Positions 50,300-62,449 of a stretch of 64,000 bases of DNA are shown piece after piece. The position numbers were made by a program, and so were the translations under genes. Location: NCBI GenBank assembly GCA_963565915.1, contig OY751490.1:3472001-3536000 (forward strand). The letters are read 5' to 3'. The notes under the pieces were generated by a model. It was not told the DNA's origin. It worked only from the letters and a program-made list of their open reading frames with translations, and made no database searches. How positions within the stretch are numbered: the stretch's first letter is position 1; the number at the start of each line of letters is the position of its first letter. This stretch comes from Entoloma clypeatum. Its lineage: Eukaryota; Basidiomycota; Agaricomycetes; Agaricales; Entolomataceae.

Positions 50300-52133
50300 G
50301 TGGCACCCTGTCGCATTCTATTCCAAAAGCCTTGTCCCCCAGCAAGCTGAACTCAACACCATTCCATTGCACTGTTGCCTTGTTGTTATCGTGAACCACA
50401 ATGCCAGCCACATGCATGCAATCCTGGAGGAACCAGTACATGATATCCCTGAGCTTCTTGGATTTTGTTTCCCGCAGGCCGGCCGCAGTACTGGAGGAAG
50501 AAGGCTCTTGCTGGCCTTGCTTCAAATACTCCAAACCGAGAAGTGCATGCCATTCATTGTTCGACATAGGTGTCGCAACATTGTATTCCTTCCTGCTCAA
50601 TCGGTAAAGCAGAACATTCCTATACTTCAGCCAGGCGTAGAAATGACTATGTCGTCGTTCATCTGACTTGATTGCAACAAACAATGCCGGCTCCGGGAAG
50701 ACATAACCAGTATCCGTCACATTACTGTCGCGGAACAGAGAGGGGTTATGCATGATGCCACGGAGTGTAGCTGTCCACACTGGGATCCCTGGTGGGTAGA
50801 TGGGGCTTTGTGGGTCGTCAAACTTATCCTGACCAGCAGGTTGCTGGTGGTTCTTCCCTCTTTGCATCTGTCACATGTCTAATTAACCTCACAAATGGGT
50901 GAGAATGGAAAGGAGAGGATGTACATGGCGAGAAAAGTTGTCGCCGCTGTTCCCTTCGCTCCTGTGAGGCTGTGACAATGTAGGGATGACGGTCAATTCT
51001 GCGCGGACAATACGGAATGGGTTGGGATATCTGAAATGTCTCTCAACATAACCATGAATAGCCCAGTATTTCTCTGGCTTATCAGGCGACCCACAAAAAA
51101 TCCAGCAATTTGAAATGGGAACCCCATGCTTTCCAAGAACGAGTCTGGTGATTTCATTCCCCACATCCAAGTTGTTGAAAGGCACAGCAGTCATGGCATG
51201 ATCAATTCTTATGCCAGACGATGCACGCAAAGGATGCATCAACCAGACAGGGATCCCTGCCTGATAGAGCTTGTCGCCTACATGAAGATCACTTGTGAAG
51301 GCTCCCATGACATCTGCGACACACATTGGGGGCTCTGACTGTGAGGACATGTCGGGAAGGAATCTTTCATGGTAGTCTGCCAGCGCGAGAATCTCTGTGA
51401 TTAGCCGTTGCATTTTCTGTACTCTCACTTGCATCTTTTCCAGCACAGTTGGTACATGTTCAAGAAATTCAAGATGCTGTTGTAAGAGACACGATAACTG
51501 TTGCACAAGTTCTATGGCCCTGAATGGCTTTGCGTGTGCTAACACTACCCGTGCATTGATGACTAGTTGGCGGAGGATGGAGGGATCCAATTTCCCAATG
51601 TTATGAAAAACGCCATCTTCAACCATGTGAGACCTGTCAGGGATCAAGGATATAACATCCTCGAGGACACTGGGCAGACGAACACATGCATAATGAGGAT
51701 ATTCTGGTATGAAGGGTTGCGGCCAAACAAGTGGATCATCTTCCCCAAATCGGAAGTTGTACCATCGAAAAACGCAGCAGTCACCCCCAACAGGAGGTAT
51801 GAAGATACTGTTTGAGTTTGGTGAAGTGATGATATATTTTTGGTTGTTCTCGTAATTCTCAAAACGCACAACAGCACTGGCTATGCCATCGGATGCACAT
51901 CTTGCTGGAGGAGACGGTAGTAACGAGTGGAGGGATGGAGGATAAGTAACAGACATACACCCCATCCCTGCTCTGTGGCAGAGAAGTTTGTGGTCAGGAT
52001 GAGGCATCTCATTTTGGGCAAAAAGAGGCATGGTTCTGGAAATAAACTGAATGAAATCATGAGAAAGAGCATTGAAGGCAACAGACAAATGAAACGAATG
52101 AGTTAGATAGCCATCATAGCAAGTTGCAGTCAA
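50274..52133 (-). pseudogene. Two-exon multi-copy hypothetical protein, 3' truncated
   Basis: Exon 1 to 50925 and exon 2 from 50867, joined by a 57-nt GTACAT...GACAG intron in phase. Coding features: a Leu-rich helical region (ELVQQLSCLLQQHLEFLEHV, VQKMQRLITEILAL), LYQAGIPVWLMHPLRASSGI, GYVERHFRYPNPF, and in exon 2 SPIYPPGIPVWTATLRGI, EPALFVAIKSDERRHSHFYA and NNEWHALLGLEYL. I recall this layout (GIPVWL, EPALFV, EWHALL) from multi-copy agaric proteins of unknown function, but could not check. The start could be one of three Met near 52030-52133. The last codons run into the copia fragment, so the C-terminus is lost. Confidence 0.6.
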
Positions 52134-53317
52134 AGTAAATGGGAAAGATTATTGAGAGTCTAGCGAACTCGGACATATCTGACAATAAGCAAACACATCT
52201 AGATGCCTGGAAGAGGGAGAGCGGCGATGGGCCGTCTCACTCTGGGACAGAATGACGGGGGGGCCTGCATGGGAGTCATTCCACACAATGGCCGACGCCA
52301 AGAAAAAGACACAATGCCTTCTGGCAAGAGAGAAAAGCTGACGAGGCGAGGCCCAACGAGGAAAGGACAAGGAGGAAAGGCTCGAACAACCGACAACATG
52401 TCGAGTTGTTGAAGGAGGCATAAAAGTGTCATCCCCCAAAAAACAGGAGAAGGAAATTAAACCACACCTCACTTGCAATCAAAGTTTGTGTGGAGAGGGA
52501 ACAAGAAAGAGAGATAGCAAGTTAATTTCCCATGCCTCATCGAATGAGATGACGATGGAACTGGCACAATGATAAGATTCACTCCCTAGAGCACCTTCTT
52601 ACAAGTGCAGCAAGGTAATAAAGAGCCTAGCACGTAATTCTGTCAAAAACCTAACTAGAAGTGTTCTTGCAAAGACAACATGAGCCCCCCTTCCCTGTAC
52701 CCAACCATTCCAAACTTGCAGCATCTGCAACATCTGGTAAATCAGGGACTAGAAGCAATGCTGAAGAGGAGAAACTGATTCTAATTCATCGGAGTGAGAT
52801 ATTGCATTTTAACGCATTACCAACAATGTACTGAAGTGATGATCCAAAGGCCTCAAGCATGGTGGTTTGACTTGGGGTGCCTAGAAGTTCGGATGCCAGC
52901 AGCCGCATCTGTTGGACAAAGCCATTCTTGTTCAGTTTTGCGTTTTCCGGGGTGTCCTCCTTAAATAATTTAGGTAGGTTAAGTTTGATTGGTTATGAAC
53001 CTTTTGAGAGAGACTCACAACCATCAAACAGGATCTGCGAATGAAAGATAGCTGAAGTGGGTGTTGAAAGCCAAAGATCGGTTAACTACTGGTTATATCA
53101 TGTTGTCTCGTGCTGCTGATCACACAGATTTGGAACGAACCTTGAACGGAGTCTGCTGATATTGTTCTGTGTGATATCCCTCAAGACTTCTAGACATGAG
53201 GCAGCCATCATACACAGAACTTTATCCATGCCAAGCACATTCAATGTCCTGAAGACTTGTGGACATGAGGCGACTATCATATGTAGAACTTTATCTGGGT
53301 GCATGCCATTGTCCATC
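52134..53317 (-). other. Mostly non-coding; one exon-like segment
   Basis: The minus strand at 52960-52821 reads EDTPENAKLNKNGFVQQMRL then LLASELLGTPSQTTMLEAFG and ends at a GTAATG donor-like site; it looks like an exon, perhaps an upstream exon of the gene at 50274-52133. The rest shows nothing convincing; 52149-52480 frames are open but low in coding character. Confidence 0.4.
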
Positions 53318-56300
53318 CTATTCATCAAGCTTGTCCTCCCAATACTCCAACACATCGGTTTCCTTATCTTCATCTGTTTTGTCATTCAGATCAGAAGAAT
53401 CAGTTTCTGATTTTTCATCATCCTAAGTGGGAATGGCCTGATCATTGTCATCTTCATCACGCCATCTCCGATGGTTTGAGTATCACCATTTTGCTTGGAT
53501 TTGGCACGTTTTCTATAGGCATATGTATGGCCCACGCTGAGACCCCAGTGAAAGTGCATTAATGTATCTATGTCAACGAAGCTAGAATAACGATGATGTC
53601 AGATTTGAGTTGTCATTGATGCAAGGGACGCACTGATTTACGCAATATGTTCTCCAATCATCAGACTCTGGGGCTAAATGGGAATCCTTGGGTGTACCTG
53701 CAGGGTATGCCTGTCCATCTTTGGCTAAAGGTATCAGATGGCATCCCTGTAGAACATCGTTTGGATCGAGAAACTCAAATGTGTCATCATCAGAAGCTGG
53801 TGAGAAGCAGAGTTTGTCGAGGCTTTGGGTTTGAAAGTGGCTGAATGCCACTTAACCATACCATCTAACCCAGAGGAACTCAACGCAATGAGGCTGATGA
53901 TCCTGATTCCCTTCTCCCATGTATAACACATTTGCATGGTAGATTCCCAATACTCGTGCATACCAGAAACGGTGAGTTTGCAAGGACGAATCATCCATGA
54001 GAGGGTTGAGTACCATGATATCGGACTGAGACTGAAAATTGACTATGTCTTCATCACGATGTACATCATAGGAAGTGTAATTCAGTCGCATGAGTTGATG
54101 TGCATATATTCATTGATTTTTGAACTGGACAGCCTCCCAGTCCCCGGCCTGGGACACATCCACTGAGCCCCCAGTCACAAGCAAAGATCTGACCTGTGGA
54201 AGAATATGTTGCTTCAGTTTTGGGATGAAATTCTATCGTTCCTCAGTTTCAGCGCACGAAGAAGATTGACATCAATCTTGCATACCTTGACTGCTGGGTC
54301 TCCTTGATTTGCACTGACAAATAGAGAAATGTTTTCTGGTTTATTTTCCGTTTGGCCAATAACATGATGTAGCTTGGGCTTGGGGGGGACCTCTTCGGGT
54401 GGAGTTGAGTTCTGCGCTATGTTTTTGACCCCAATTTGCTGAACTCGTGCCTGGCAATGCTCTATTTGAGCCAGCTGCTTGATAAACCCATTGCAGTCCG
54501 TTCTGTGATAGCAGGCTTTGGGCAAACAGTGTTTGAGCTCACCCTAATGGTGACAGGCTGGTCACAAAATGAGCGTAACAATCATCATTGCAATCCTCAC
54601 CAATTCAGTGCTGAAGGAATCACATGTGCCATATGCTCTTATCATCTCAGGGTAGTCCGCAAGAGAATGATACTTGTATGTTGTGAGTTTGAAAGTCTTT
54701 ATTGCCGCACCGCCTTGCTGCGCCTTTTGCGCCTTTTTCTTCCTTCTCTGACATTGCGCCATCTCTTGTGGCAGCTCATATGTGATATAAGAAGAACAAG
54801 GTTTTTGTTGAAATGTGTGAATTTTGCTTTGCAGCGTGTTCGTTGCCGTTTGGAGCAACATCAGGGTATGATCAGTTTGTAGGCGAAGTTTTGCCAGACC
54901 ATGCCAGTGGGCACAAGCAAAGAGGAGCTCTTGAATGATCTTGTTGTGTGGGTCAGGGAGTAGACCATCAAAGACTGGCATGGTGCACTGAAAAGAGGCA
55001 GAAATGTCAAATCTTAACAAAGGCCGCAATCAAAGGACATGCTTGGAGAAAATCTTCATAGTCAAGTGCCGCCAACTTCTTGAGCTCTGAGGCATTCACA
55101 GAGAACTTTCAAATAGTTCCATATCCAAAGGTTGGGACTTGGCAATAACTGTAGTGGCAATATTTAGCAGATTAACAGCTGAAAGCAGAGACGTTCTTAC
55201 CAATGGTCCATCTCATGAACCAATGATATGTTGGTTGAAGAAAGAAGACAAATCAAGTGAACAAAAATTGCCTTCCAAATCCCAAGCTCGACCTCATGCA
55301 AAAGGTCGACGACGAGCATGGAAAATAAGTCAAAACCAACCCTTGCTGTTCACAGCCTTGTCATGGGTATATATTTGGACCTGTGCGTTAGATGTCATTG
55401 CTCTGTAATGGTTATCATCACAACAGACAGAAGACGTTTGCAGCTTCATGTCTGACTTCTGACCCATCCGGGAAATAAGTTGTTTGGGAACAAGGCATCG
55501 CGGACAAGGGTGGGTACCATTCCTTCTGATGCATGTGATCAACACTCTGCAAAATATATGAGAACTATTGGGCCAAGTGGCCAGATAGAACATACTTTTT
55601 GGGGTAATTTGCGGAGTAAGTGAAAATTCTGGGATATGCTTGACATGCAATGCCATTGTAACATTGGACAAGCACTCCATGTTTCCATGCTTCGATGAAC
55701 TTGTCATCCAGAAGAATTTCCCACTGCGCATGAAAAGCTTCACAATGACAGTGTGCTGTGAGCTCCTTGGTGGGTCCACTCTGGCCTGTGAACTGGCAGG
55801 TGAAGTCCTTGAAAGAATCAGGTAACTATTTTGGGGTGTGAGATAAAAGTCTCGCAAGGATATGACACTTCACCTTCTGGAAGTAAGCGATGTGATTGTA
55901 TAGATTGAGGTTCAGCTTTGAGCGCTGATATTTCAAGTTGTTCCCAAAGTAAAGGTAAACTGGCCACAGTTTGGCTTCCCCAAATGATGTTAAATGAGTT
56001 TCATCGGACCAGAACATCAATGTGATGATTATCCGCGGTGCATTGCAATCTGGTTTGCGTGGGGTTTCAAGAAGCTCCCGCTGTGAATCTAGAAATGTGG
56101 TCGAAGTGTACATTTCTCCATACACCCGGACCTCTTCATAATCATCTTCTGGCTTCCAGAAAAGCTCATAGGCCTCAAGATGAAATAACAATTGAAACTT
56201 GGGTTGTGTAAGACATTCTTTGATCACAGAAACTAGTGAACAATGATATAGTTGGCCCACATTATAAGATTGCAGGCCAGAGCTCTTCATCTTTTGATGA

Positions 56301-57117
56301 AAGGGAACCTCTATGTTGATAGGTTTCTGCCTCCAGCCATCATTTTCGTGCAACCATTCTTGTGTGGCATCCCAGCCACCATCCTCGGGATTCTCGGCCA
56401 GAATGCAATTGATTTTAGACCAATTTGTAGTCCTGACATCATGTGGAGAGAACCCATGATGGCTAATGATATCCATGAGCGCTTTGAAGCTCTGTTTTGA
56501 CTTTTGGACGCCCCCATTCCAGTACCAGTTTCTGAGTTGATAAGAGCTTTCATTTGGATAGGGATAGAACGACGACTCCCGCAAATCAGAAAAAACATTT
56601 TTGTCTGTCTCGAGATCAACAAAATCTTTGAGCAGAGTGTGATCCTCAGGACCACCGCTTGAAGGCCGGTGGACATAGAAGCGCTTGGATAATCCGAAGA
56701 TATTGGGAGGAGTGCGGAAATATTGAGGGGAAAGAAAGTCTTGCACTGGAGGCGGGACTCCAGACGATAGTGGATCTGGTGGTGGTGGCACAATGGGTTC
56801 TGGATGAGGCACTGACTAGATATGAATTTTCATGTATATGAAATATTAGATGAGTCAGACACACAGGCAATGATCGCTTGAGGAAGGACATCACAATAGC
56901 GCACTGGTGCTTGACAATCCATTCTCCATGATCTACACTCTGCCCATGATCGATCATCAACAGGGGGCTGGAAATTTTCCACCTGAAGCCAAGTGAGCGA
57001 AATGTCTATGCAAAAAGGTGGGCAATATACGGTGGTAGTAACTTCTTCAGCGTCTGGAAAGGTGGAAGCCGCCGACTGAATTGGCTGCACGGCAGGCTCC
57101 ATAACCATGTCCTGCAA
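53318..57117 (-). pseudogene. Plavaka-type DDE transposase, decayed
   Basis: Segments in order: FGLSKRFYVHRPSSGGPEDH, YPNESSYQLRNWYWNGGVQK, MFWSDETHLTSFGEAKLWPV, YLYFGNNLKYQRSKLNLNLY, AHCHCEAFHAQWEILLDDKF, HPCPRCLVPKQ, MLVVDLLHEVELGIWKAI, CTMPVFDGLLPDPHNKIIQE, YKYHSLADYPEMIRAYGTCD, RFWYARVLGIYHANVLYMGE, VEFLWVRWYGMVKWHSATF, HFHWGLSVGHTYA and an acidic tail ending DKLDE at 53318. These are landmarks of the fungal Plavaka (CACTA-related) transposases. Some breaks are introns (GTGAAG...AATAG at about 55875-55828; GTATGT...TTGCAG at about 55600-55552; a GC-AG intron before CTMPVF). Others are real damage: a frame change near 55335 and a TGA for Arg in GTI-KFS. Confidence 0.75.
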
Positions 57118-58908
57118 TGAGAGGTGAAGGAATTAGCAGTCTCAAAACATGGGTAAGCATGAAACAAGTCTCACACCATCCCGAAGTCGGTCAACCCAGG
57201 CTTTTTTTCTGGGCCTTGAATGCTAATCTTGCAGAGCTGAGAGCATTTTCTATGTGTCTCTTGCTTGGAAGACAGGATTGCTTGTGAAGTTGAGCCCTCC
57301 TAATGTAGAAAAAGAGTGTTTGCAATTTTGATGGTTTTATTGCTAGATGGTTGAGATATCAGGTGGTGGTGATGGATCCATGGGCAGGGTGCTAAGTACA
57401 CCACCGATTTATAGACAGATGAGTGTGTTGATACCCCCATAGAGGACGGGAGCATGAGGCATGTGGTAAATGCGAGCCAGGAATATAGTGCTGATGCCAC
57501 AATGCTGGCACACCTTGTATATCTGATCCTTCATTTCCCATACGCAAATTGGATTCACTGCTGTCCCCATCCAACGTTGTAAATGTTAGGGGCAGGGCGA
57601 AGAAGCTCTTGTCTATGGTATCTGGAATCACATCGGAAAATTGATGTGGGGAGTGATAGCCAGGCGCATGGTATGCCTGAAAACTGATTAAACAGAATTA
57701 AGGGGACCATATGAGATCATGATACCTTTATAGTACTAGTACTTGGAGGTGCTTGCCATGTCATTTTTGCACATAAGGGATGCAGGACCAAGGAACAGGA
57801 CACACAGACATGTGGCAAATGCGAGTTGTGAATATAGCCTCATAAGAGGAAAATGGGAGCGGAATTCCAAGACTGAATGAGTCAACAACGGACGCAATAT
57901 TGAGCTGTTCCAAAGGCAGATTATAGAGTTTTGGATAGAGAGGAAAAGCGGAGAAGAAAGAGGATCCGTGTCTGAGCTGTGTCAGATTAAGGACAGACAC
58001 AAGGTTGAGTCGCTTGAGAGACAGATATACCATCTCAAAGTTGAGGTAGGTATTACGTCCTTGTGGAGAGAGAAAGAGCAGGAGCAGAATCCATGACTGA
58101 ATAAATCAGGTAACGGCAGACGCAATGTTGAGCCATTCAAAAGGCAGATTATGCCGTTTTGGATGGAGAGAAGAACAGTTGTGTCAAGATCTCAAGACAG
58201 AGTCACAGGCCCATCACAAACTCTGAAAAGCCCCATTGCGGTAGTGATGCCAAATTTGCAATAGAATATTGGAAATTCCAAATATAGAAATTTAATATCA
58301 AGTTTTTTTGAACTTTTTTTTGTTGCCGAGGGTTGGTTCAGCTGAATCTGCCGATTTCAAAACTCACATGGGGCATGCATGGCTGACAAGTGGCCGTGGT
58401 AAGCATCACATGGATCAGGCTTTCAGGGGTTGTGACAGGCTTTGTACACTGAGCCCAGACATCACTAGCTGCTTCCAGTGAAAACACATTCCCAGACGCG
58501 GTTACCTGGGTCCAACCAAGAGAACTGTACTTATTTTGGTCCAAGGTACACACTCAAAAATGGTTGTTGGGTGATACATATGGGTTTAAGTAAGCTTGCT
58601 ACATTCACCCCAATTTCGATACAAACATTGACATTGTTGCGGCTGTGGAAGGCTGGATGAGGCACATGACTAATGATGATCAAACATTATCCATAGCCTT
58701 ACCTATGTACAGACAACAGAACGGAATCAGCAAGATACGGTGACCGAGGCAGGAAGCTGAAACGAAAATAAAAAATATCAGTTTGCATCAGTAACATCAT
58801 AATACAATGATTTCACCCCTCAGAGTTTCCTGAATGCTTCAACCTCATGCCTTGGTAACTTACCTGCGAAGTGGTTGGGAAATCACATGCCAAGGCTGCT
58901 CATTTTCA
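57118..58908. other. Non-coding, with diverged duplications
   Basis: GGCATGTGGTAAATGCGAG at about 57459 resembles 57812-57830, and 57840-57945 resembles 58066-58180 (words GAATCCATGACTGAAT, GCAATGTTGAGCC, GGCAGATTATG). These look like repeats of an exon-like block, but no clean frame is shared. 58260-58330 is AT-rich. Nothing recognised. Confidence 0.4.
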
Positions 58909-59166
58909 TCATGAGGCGATTGAGAGCATCAAGCCTTTGTTCAATAGTGGTGGCTTCATTTGAATGATATTGTTGACATCAACAAGGCAAGAACAATGGG
59001 AGACTTTGGAAGTGATAATAAGATCCCAAAGTTGTTGCAGATTTGGCTTGACGTGCATTGAGATGTGGTGTAGAAAGGGTCCAACAGGAACGCCCCCCTT
59101 TTCCTGTTTGAGAGCCGCAACCAGATCAGCATGTGTTTGCTCATAGTTGAATTGAGTGGGGGACAT
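58909..59166 (-). CDS. Possible exon, unknown
   Basis: From ATG 59166: MSPTQFNYEQTHADLVAALK then QEKGGVPVGPFLHHISMHVK and SHCSCLVDVNNIIQMK. Balanced composition and a plausible helix, but only 85 codons, no homologue recognised and no second copy here. Confidence 0.25.
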   Translation of the reverse strand: MSPTQFNYEQTHADLVAALKQEKGGVPVGPFLHHISMHVKPNLQQLWDLIITSKVSHCSCLVDVNNIIQMKPPLLNKGLMLSIAS

Positions 59167-60249
59167 GGTGGACAACATAAAGGACTGCATTGAAACATCA
59201 GTGCGGCTGCCAACTTAAAAAAGTGCATCGCGAGGTGCCGTGTGGAAAATGATTGGACCTGAGTAAGCATACAAACAAGACCGCAAAAATTATTCACTTG
59301 CTGAAGTTGATGGGATCTCCAAGGGGGGGAGATTGGGCCTGCGTATGATGTTAGGTCACATTTGTCCAAAGATAGAGATTTCAAGAGCGACTACCAGCAG
59401 CTAGACCAGTCACATGCACAGCAGGACCATATGATATCAAGCTGTTCATTTGGGCTTTGACAGCTTCGCACCGTCTTGGTGCCGTGCTCCTTATGTTTTA
59501 GAGCTTTGTGAAGACCTTATACATGCAGGAAAACCGGGCCCCGTGGTGGGGTCGAGGACATGCACTGTAGAGAAAAGCATATCTTCGTGTGGTATTAGTA
59601 GAATGCAAACAGAACATGCCTAATGAAGGATAACCATAAAATAAATGAATTGTGTGTTCACGGTCGGCACAGGGCATAAAGGCGTCATCCACTTTGCAGT
59701 TGTGTCATGATGGGAAGCTTAAATGAAAGGTTAGTCTGCAGATTTCCCATAGAATATATGATTTGTTGACACATGTTCCTCCATTACAGGCTGCGGTAAT
59801 GAACCCTTGATGGGTAAAGAGAAGTTCACAAACATTGTTGAGGGGGTAAAAAGTGTTAGTATGAAATAAGGATCGCTCCCATAGGTTCCATGCCCAAGAG
59901 AGCGACAACAAAGAACAGACTCAGCCAGGACAGGGCTTCACAAACCAGAGGCTCACGAAGGTGGGTGTTGTCAGATGATCCAGACTCTACCTCACCAAAT
60001 CCGGAGATCACATATGCCGTTAGTAAGTAGGGGTGCTTGAAAACTATTAAGAGACTGACCATGCCCTTGTTCACCACAGCTCGGATTACCACTTTGGGAA
60101 TGCAGGCTGTTGACCCTCATGAGCTACAACAAAGCAATCATACAATGCTTGGTTTAACAAACACCGACCTAGATCTTGCCCAAGGTATCATCACGATGCC
60201 CTCACCAGGTCTGCTTTGCCCTATGCTCGTCATCCACGTTCTGTCGGAC
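59167..60249. other. No gene seen
   Basis: Short unrelated frames only; no repeat or element end noticed. Confidence 0.4.
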
Positions 60250-60508
60250 CGACACTTCAACCGATTTGGAACAATTCTATAATACCTTGTTAGATCTATT
60301 CGACGACGTTGATGAACAAGAAGAACTCAATGTACTTAAGGCTTGGTGGAACAAGTACGCGGTGTCTATTCTATTCTCAGCTCTATGTATCTTACATTGT
60401 TTGAGGCAAATTTTTCCAATGTTTCTTACAGGTCGGAGGGCAAACAATAATCAGTCTGTTTGTGTAAAGATCCAAGCCAAACGCTGTGCTGTGCAATTTC
60501 GTCAATAG
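60250..60508 (+). CDS. Last two exons of a multi-copy hypothetical gene (relic)
   Basis: Exon to 60354 reads DLEQFYNTLLDLFDDVDEQE then ELNVLKAWWNK; intron 60355-60415 (GTACGC...TTGAG); exon 60416-60508 reads QIFPMFLTGRRANNN and ends at TAG. The join keeps frame (Lys codon split 2/1). The acidic helix followed by AWWNKQIFP recalls C-termini of repeated hypothetical proteins in agarics. No intact 5' part was found upstream. Confidence 0.45.
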
Positions 60509-61607
60509 ATCTTTACATGCTACATACCCATATTTATTTCAAGTGATAATGAATGCTACAATAATATATTTCTGTCCATCTGCCCATCTGATGCATGAGG
60601 TTGTAATGGCTGAGGATTGGCTGTACCATGATCAATGGGTAAAATATTATGAAGCTGGTATGCTGATGATCAGTTTGCCATTATTATCATAATTGCAAAC
60701 CATGCCTCCCATAGCTCATGTGTTGTGATGTTATATTGGATAATATGTGAGTTGATGTTAGAAAATAGGGTTTTTAATTAGTAAAACAGATTGCAGGTGT
60801 TGACTGCTGAATTATAGTGCTGGTAGGTATGGGTTTGTTCAAAATATTTGAAACTCATTGCATCAAATAGAAGAGATGCAAGTATTCTGACTCTAGACCT
60901 GCTCAATGGATATCAAAGATGTTTCAAGATTACAAATCTGCTAGACTTGTCAATCTCAGTAAGAAGGCTAGAGAAGGGTGTTGATGGTCTTGCCAACAAC
61001 TCTTTCTAACAAGAATTAAATCACCATGCATCAAATACAGTCAAGTGGGTCAGCAGCAGCAGAACAGATAGACTGATGCTATCAATGATCATGTCTATTA
61101 TTTTTAACCTGCTGCAACACACCCAGAATAGTGTGACCTTTTTGCAACCATTGTCAAGCCAGCCATTCTTGACAGGATGATGGATAATTTCATCAATTAT
61201 CATTACGATATGTTTGACCAATCCTCCAAACCATACTGAGCATTACAGTTGATGAGATAGTTGGCTCAAATCACCATGATATATCATTCTATTGATAGTT
61301 GTAGAGTATATCATATGCCAAGTTAATCTTCCTCTTTTATTTCCTCTCTTTTATCCAATGAAGTTGAGAAGTACAGAATTTACAAAGGCTCACAAGTATT
61401 ATATAGACTTCTTGATCTGAGAATCTTGACAATGGTCTAGCAATATGTTTTGTCTTGTGGGTTGCTATTTCCTCATCAATTGACAATCCCAGCCTATGTT
61501 TATATGATAATTTAAAGGGGTCTATCAGAATTGCAAAAATTATTATTATTATACTTATTCTTTTAGTTTATCTGGCCATGTCTGACTCTCCTCAATTCCA
61601 TGATGCT
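60509..61607. other. No gene seen; moderately AT-rich
   Basis: Only short frames, none convincing on either strand. Confidence 0.4.
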
Positions 61608-61800
61608 CTCATTGCATGTCCCGCCCCTCTCGCATCTGCTGGTCCTGCCTCTCTCACATCTGCCTTGCTATTCATTGCATGTCCCGCCTCTTGCATCTGC
61701 TGGTGTGTGTCCTGCCCCTCTCGCATCTGCTGATGTGTCGCACCGTTTCTCACATGTCCCGTTCATTGCACGTCCTGCCGTTCTTGCATGTTTTGTTAGT
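61608..61800. repeat. C-rich minisatellite
   Basis: Four or five diverged copies of a unit like TGCATGTCCCGCCCCTCTCG followed by CATCTGCTGGT. Confidence 0.7.
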
Positions 61801-61974
61801 GGTCTGACGTGACGTGAATGGCGGGGGGTGCTTACCTATACAGAGGCACTGTGGCTCTTGTGTGAACAGGGGGCGGGGTGGAGGGAGAAGAACGTGGCGA
61901 GGCTTGGCTCCTGAACCATGCTCGGCAGGTTCCAGGCCCAGGCACGAGCTCTTTACACTCCCCCACAGTTTCCT

Positions 61975-62230
61975 ATTGGAGTCCGTCGGACTCTGATAGG
62001 ACTCCTATGGGATTTTTCAATCCCATAGGAGTGGGTTTTTGGCTGTACAGTCCTATGGAGTCCAATCATAGTCCGTTGGACTCCATAGGACTCCGATGGA
62101 CTCCTACCCAGTGGACTCTGTGGAGTATGATGGACTGAGGGTCCAGCACTGACCCACAGTTTCTGCTTTTTCTGAGCAGAGTCCATTGGACTCCAATGGT
62201 CTCCATCACACTCCATTGGAGTGTGTAGGA
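61975..62230. repeat. Left subterminal palindromic repeats
   Basis: GAGTCCGTCGGACTC, GTCCGTTGGACTCC, GTCCATTGGACTCC and variants, spaced irregularly on both strands. Confidence 0.75.
62001..62032. repeat. Perfect 14-bp inverted repeat
   Basis: ACTCCTATGGGATT, a 4-nt loop TTTC, then AATCCCATAGGAGT. Confidence 0.9.
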
Positions 62231-62261
62231 ATGCATAAAAAATAAAAATAAAAAAAAACCA

Positions 62262-62331
62262 CCTACAAGAATTGAACTGAAGACCTGCTGAATACAATGC
62301 AGCAACGATGGAAACTACTGGACCATGGGGA
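62262..62331 (-). tRNA. tRNA-like pseudogene or SINE head
   Basis: The minus strand has a box A-like TGGTCCAGTAG, a hairpin TGCTG/CAGCA around a 9-nt loop, a box B-like AGTTCAATTCT, and then a long T run (62246-62262) that would end pol III transcription. Acceptor and T stems do not pair, so it is not a working tRNA. Confidence 0.3.
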
Positions 62332-62449
62332 AATTGAGGGTAGGAGGTGGGCTCACCCTATATACTCACTGCCACATCACAACACACATCACTGACAAAT
62401 CAGGTGAGTTTCAATTTGCTTTTTTCTTTCAACCACTCACCTCTCTTGC

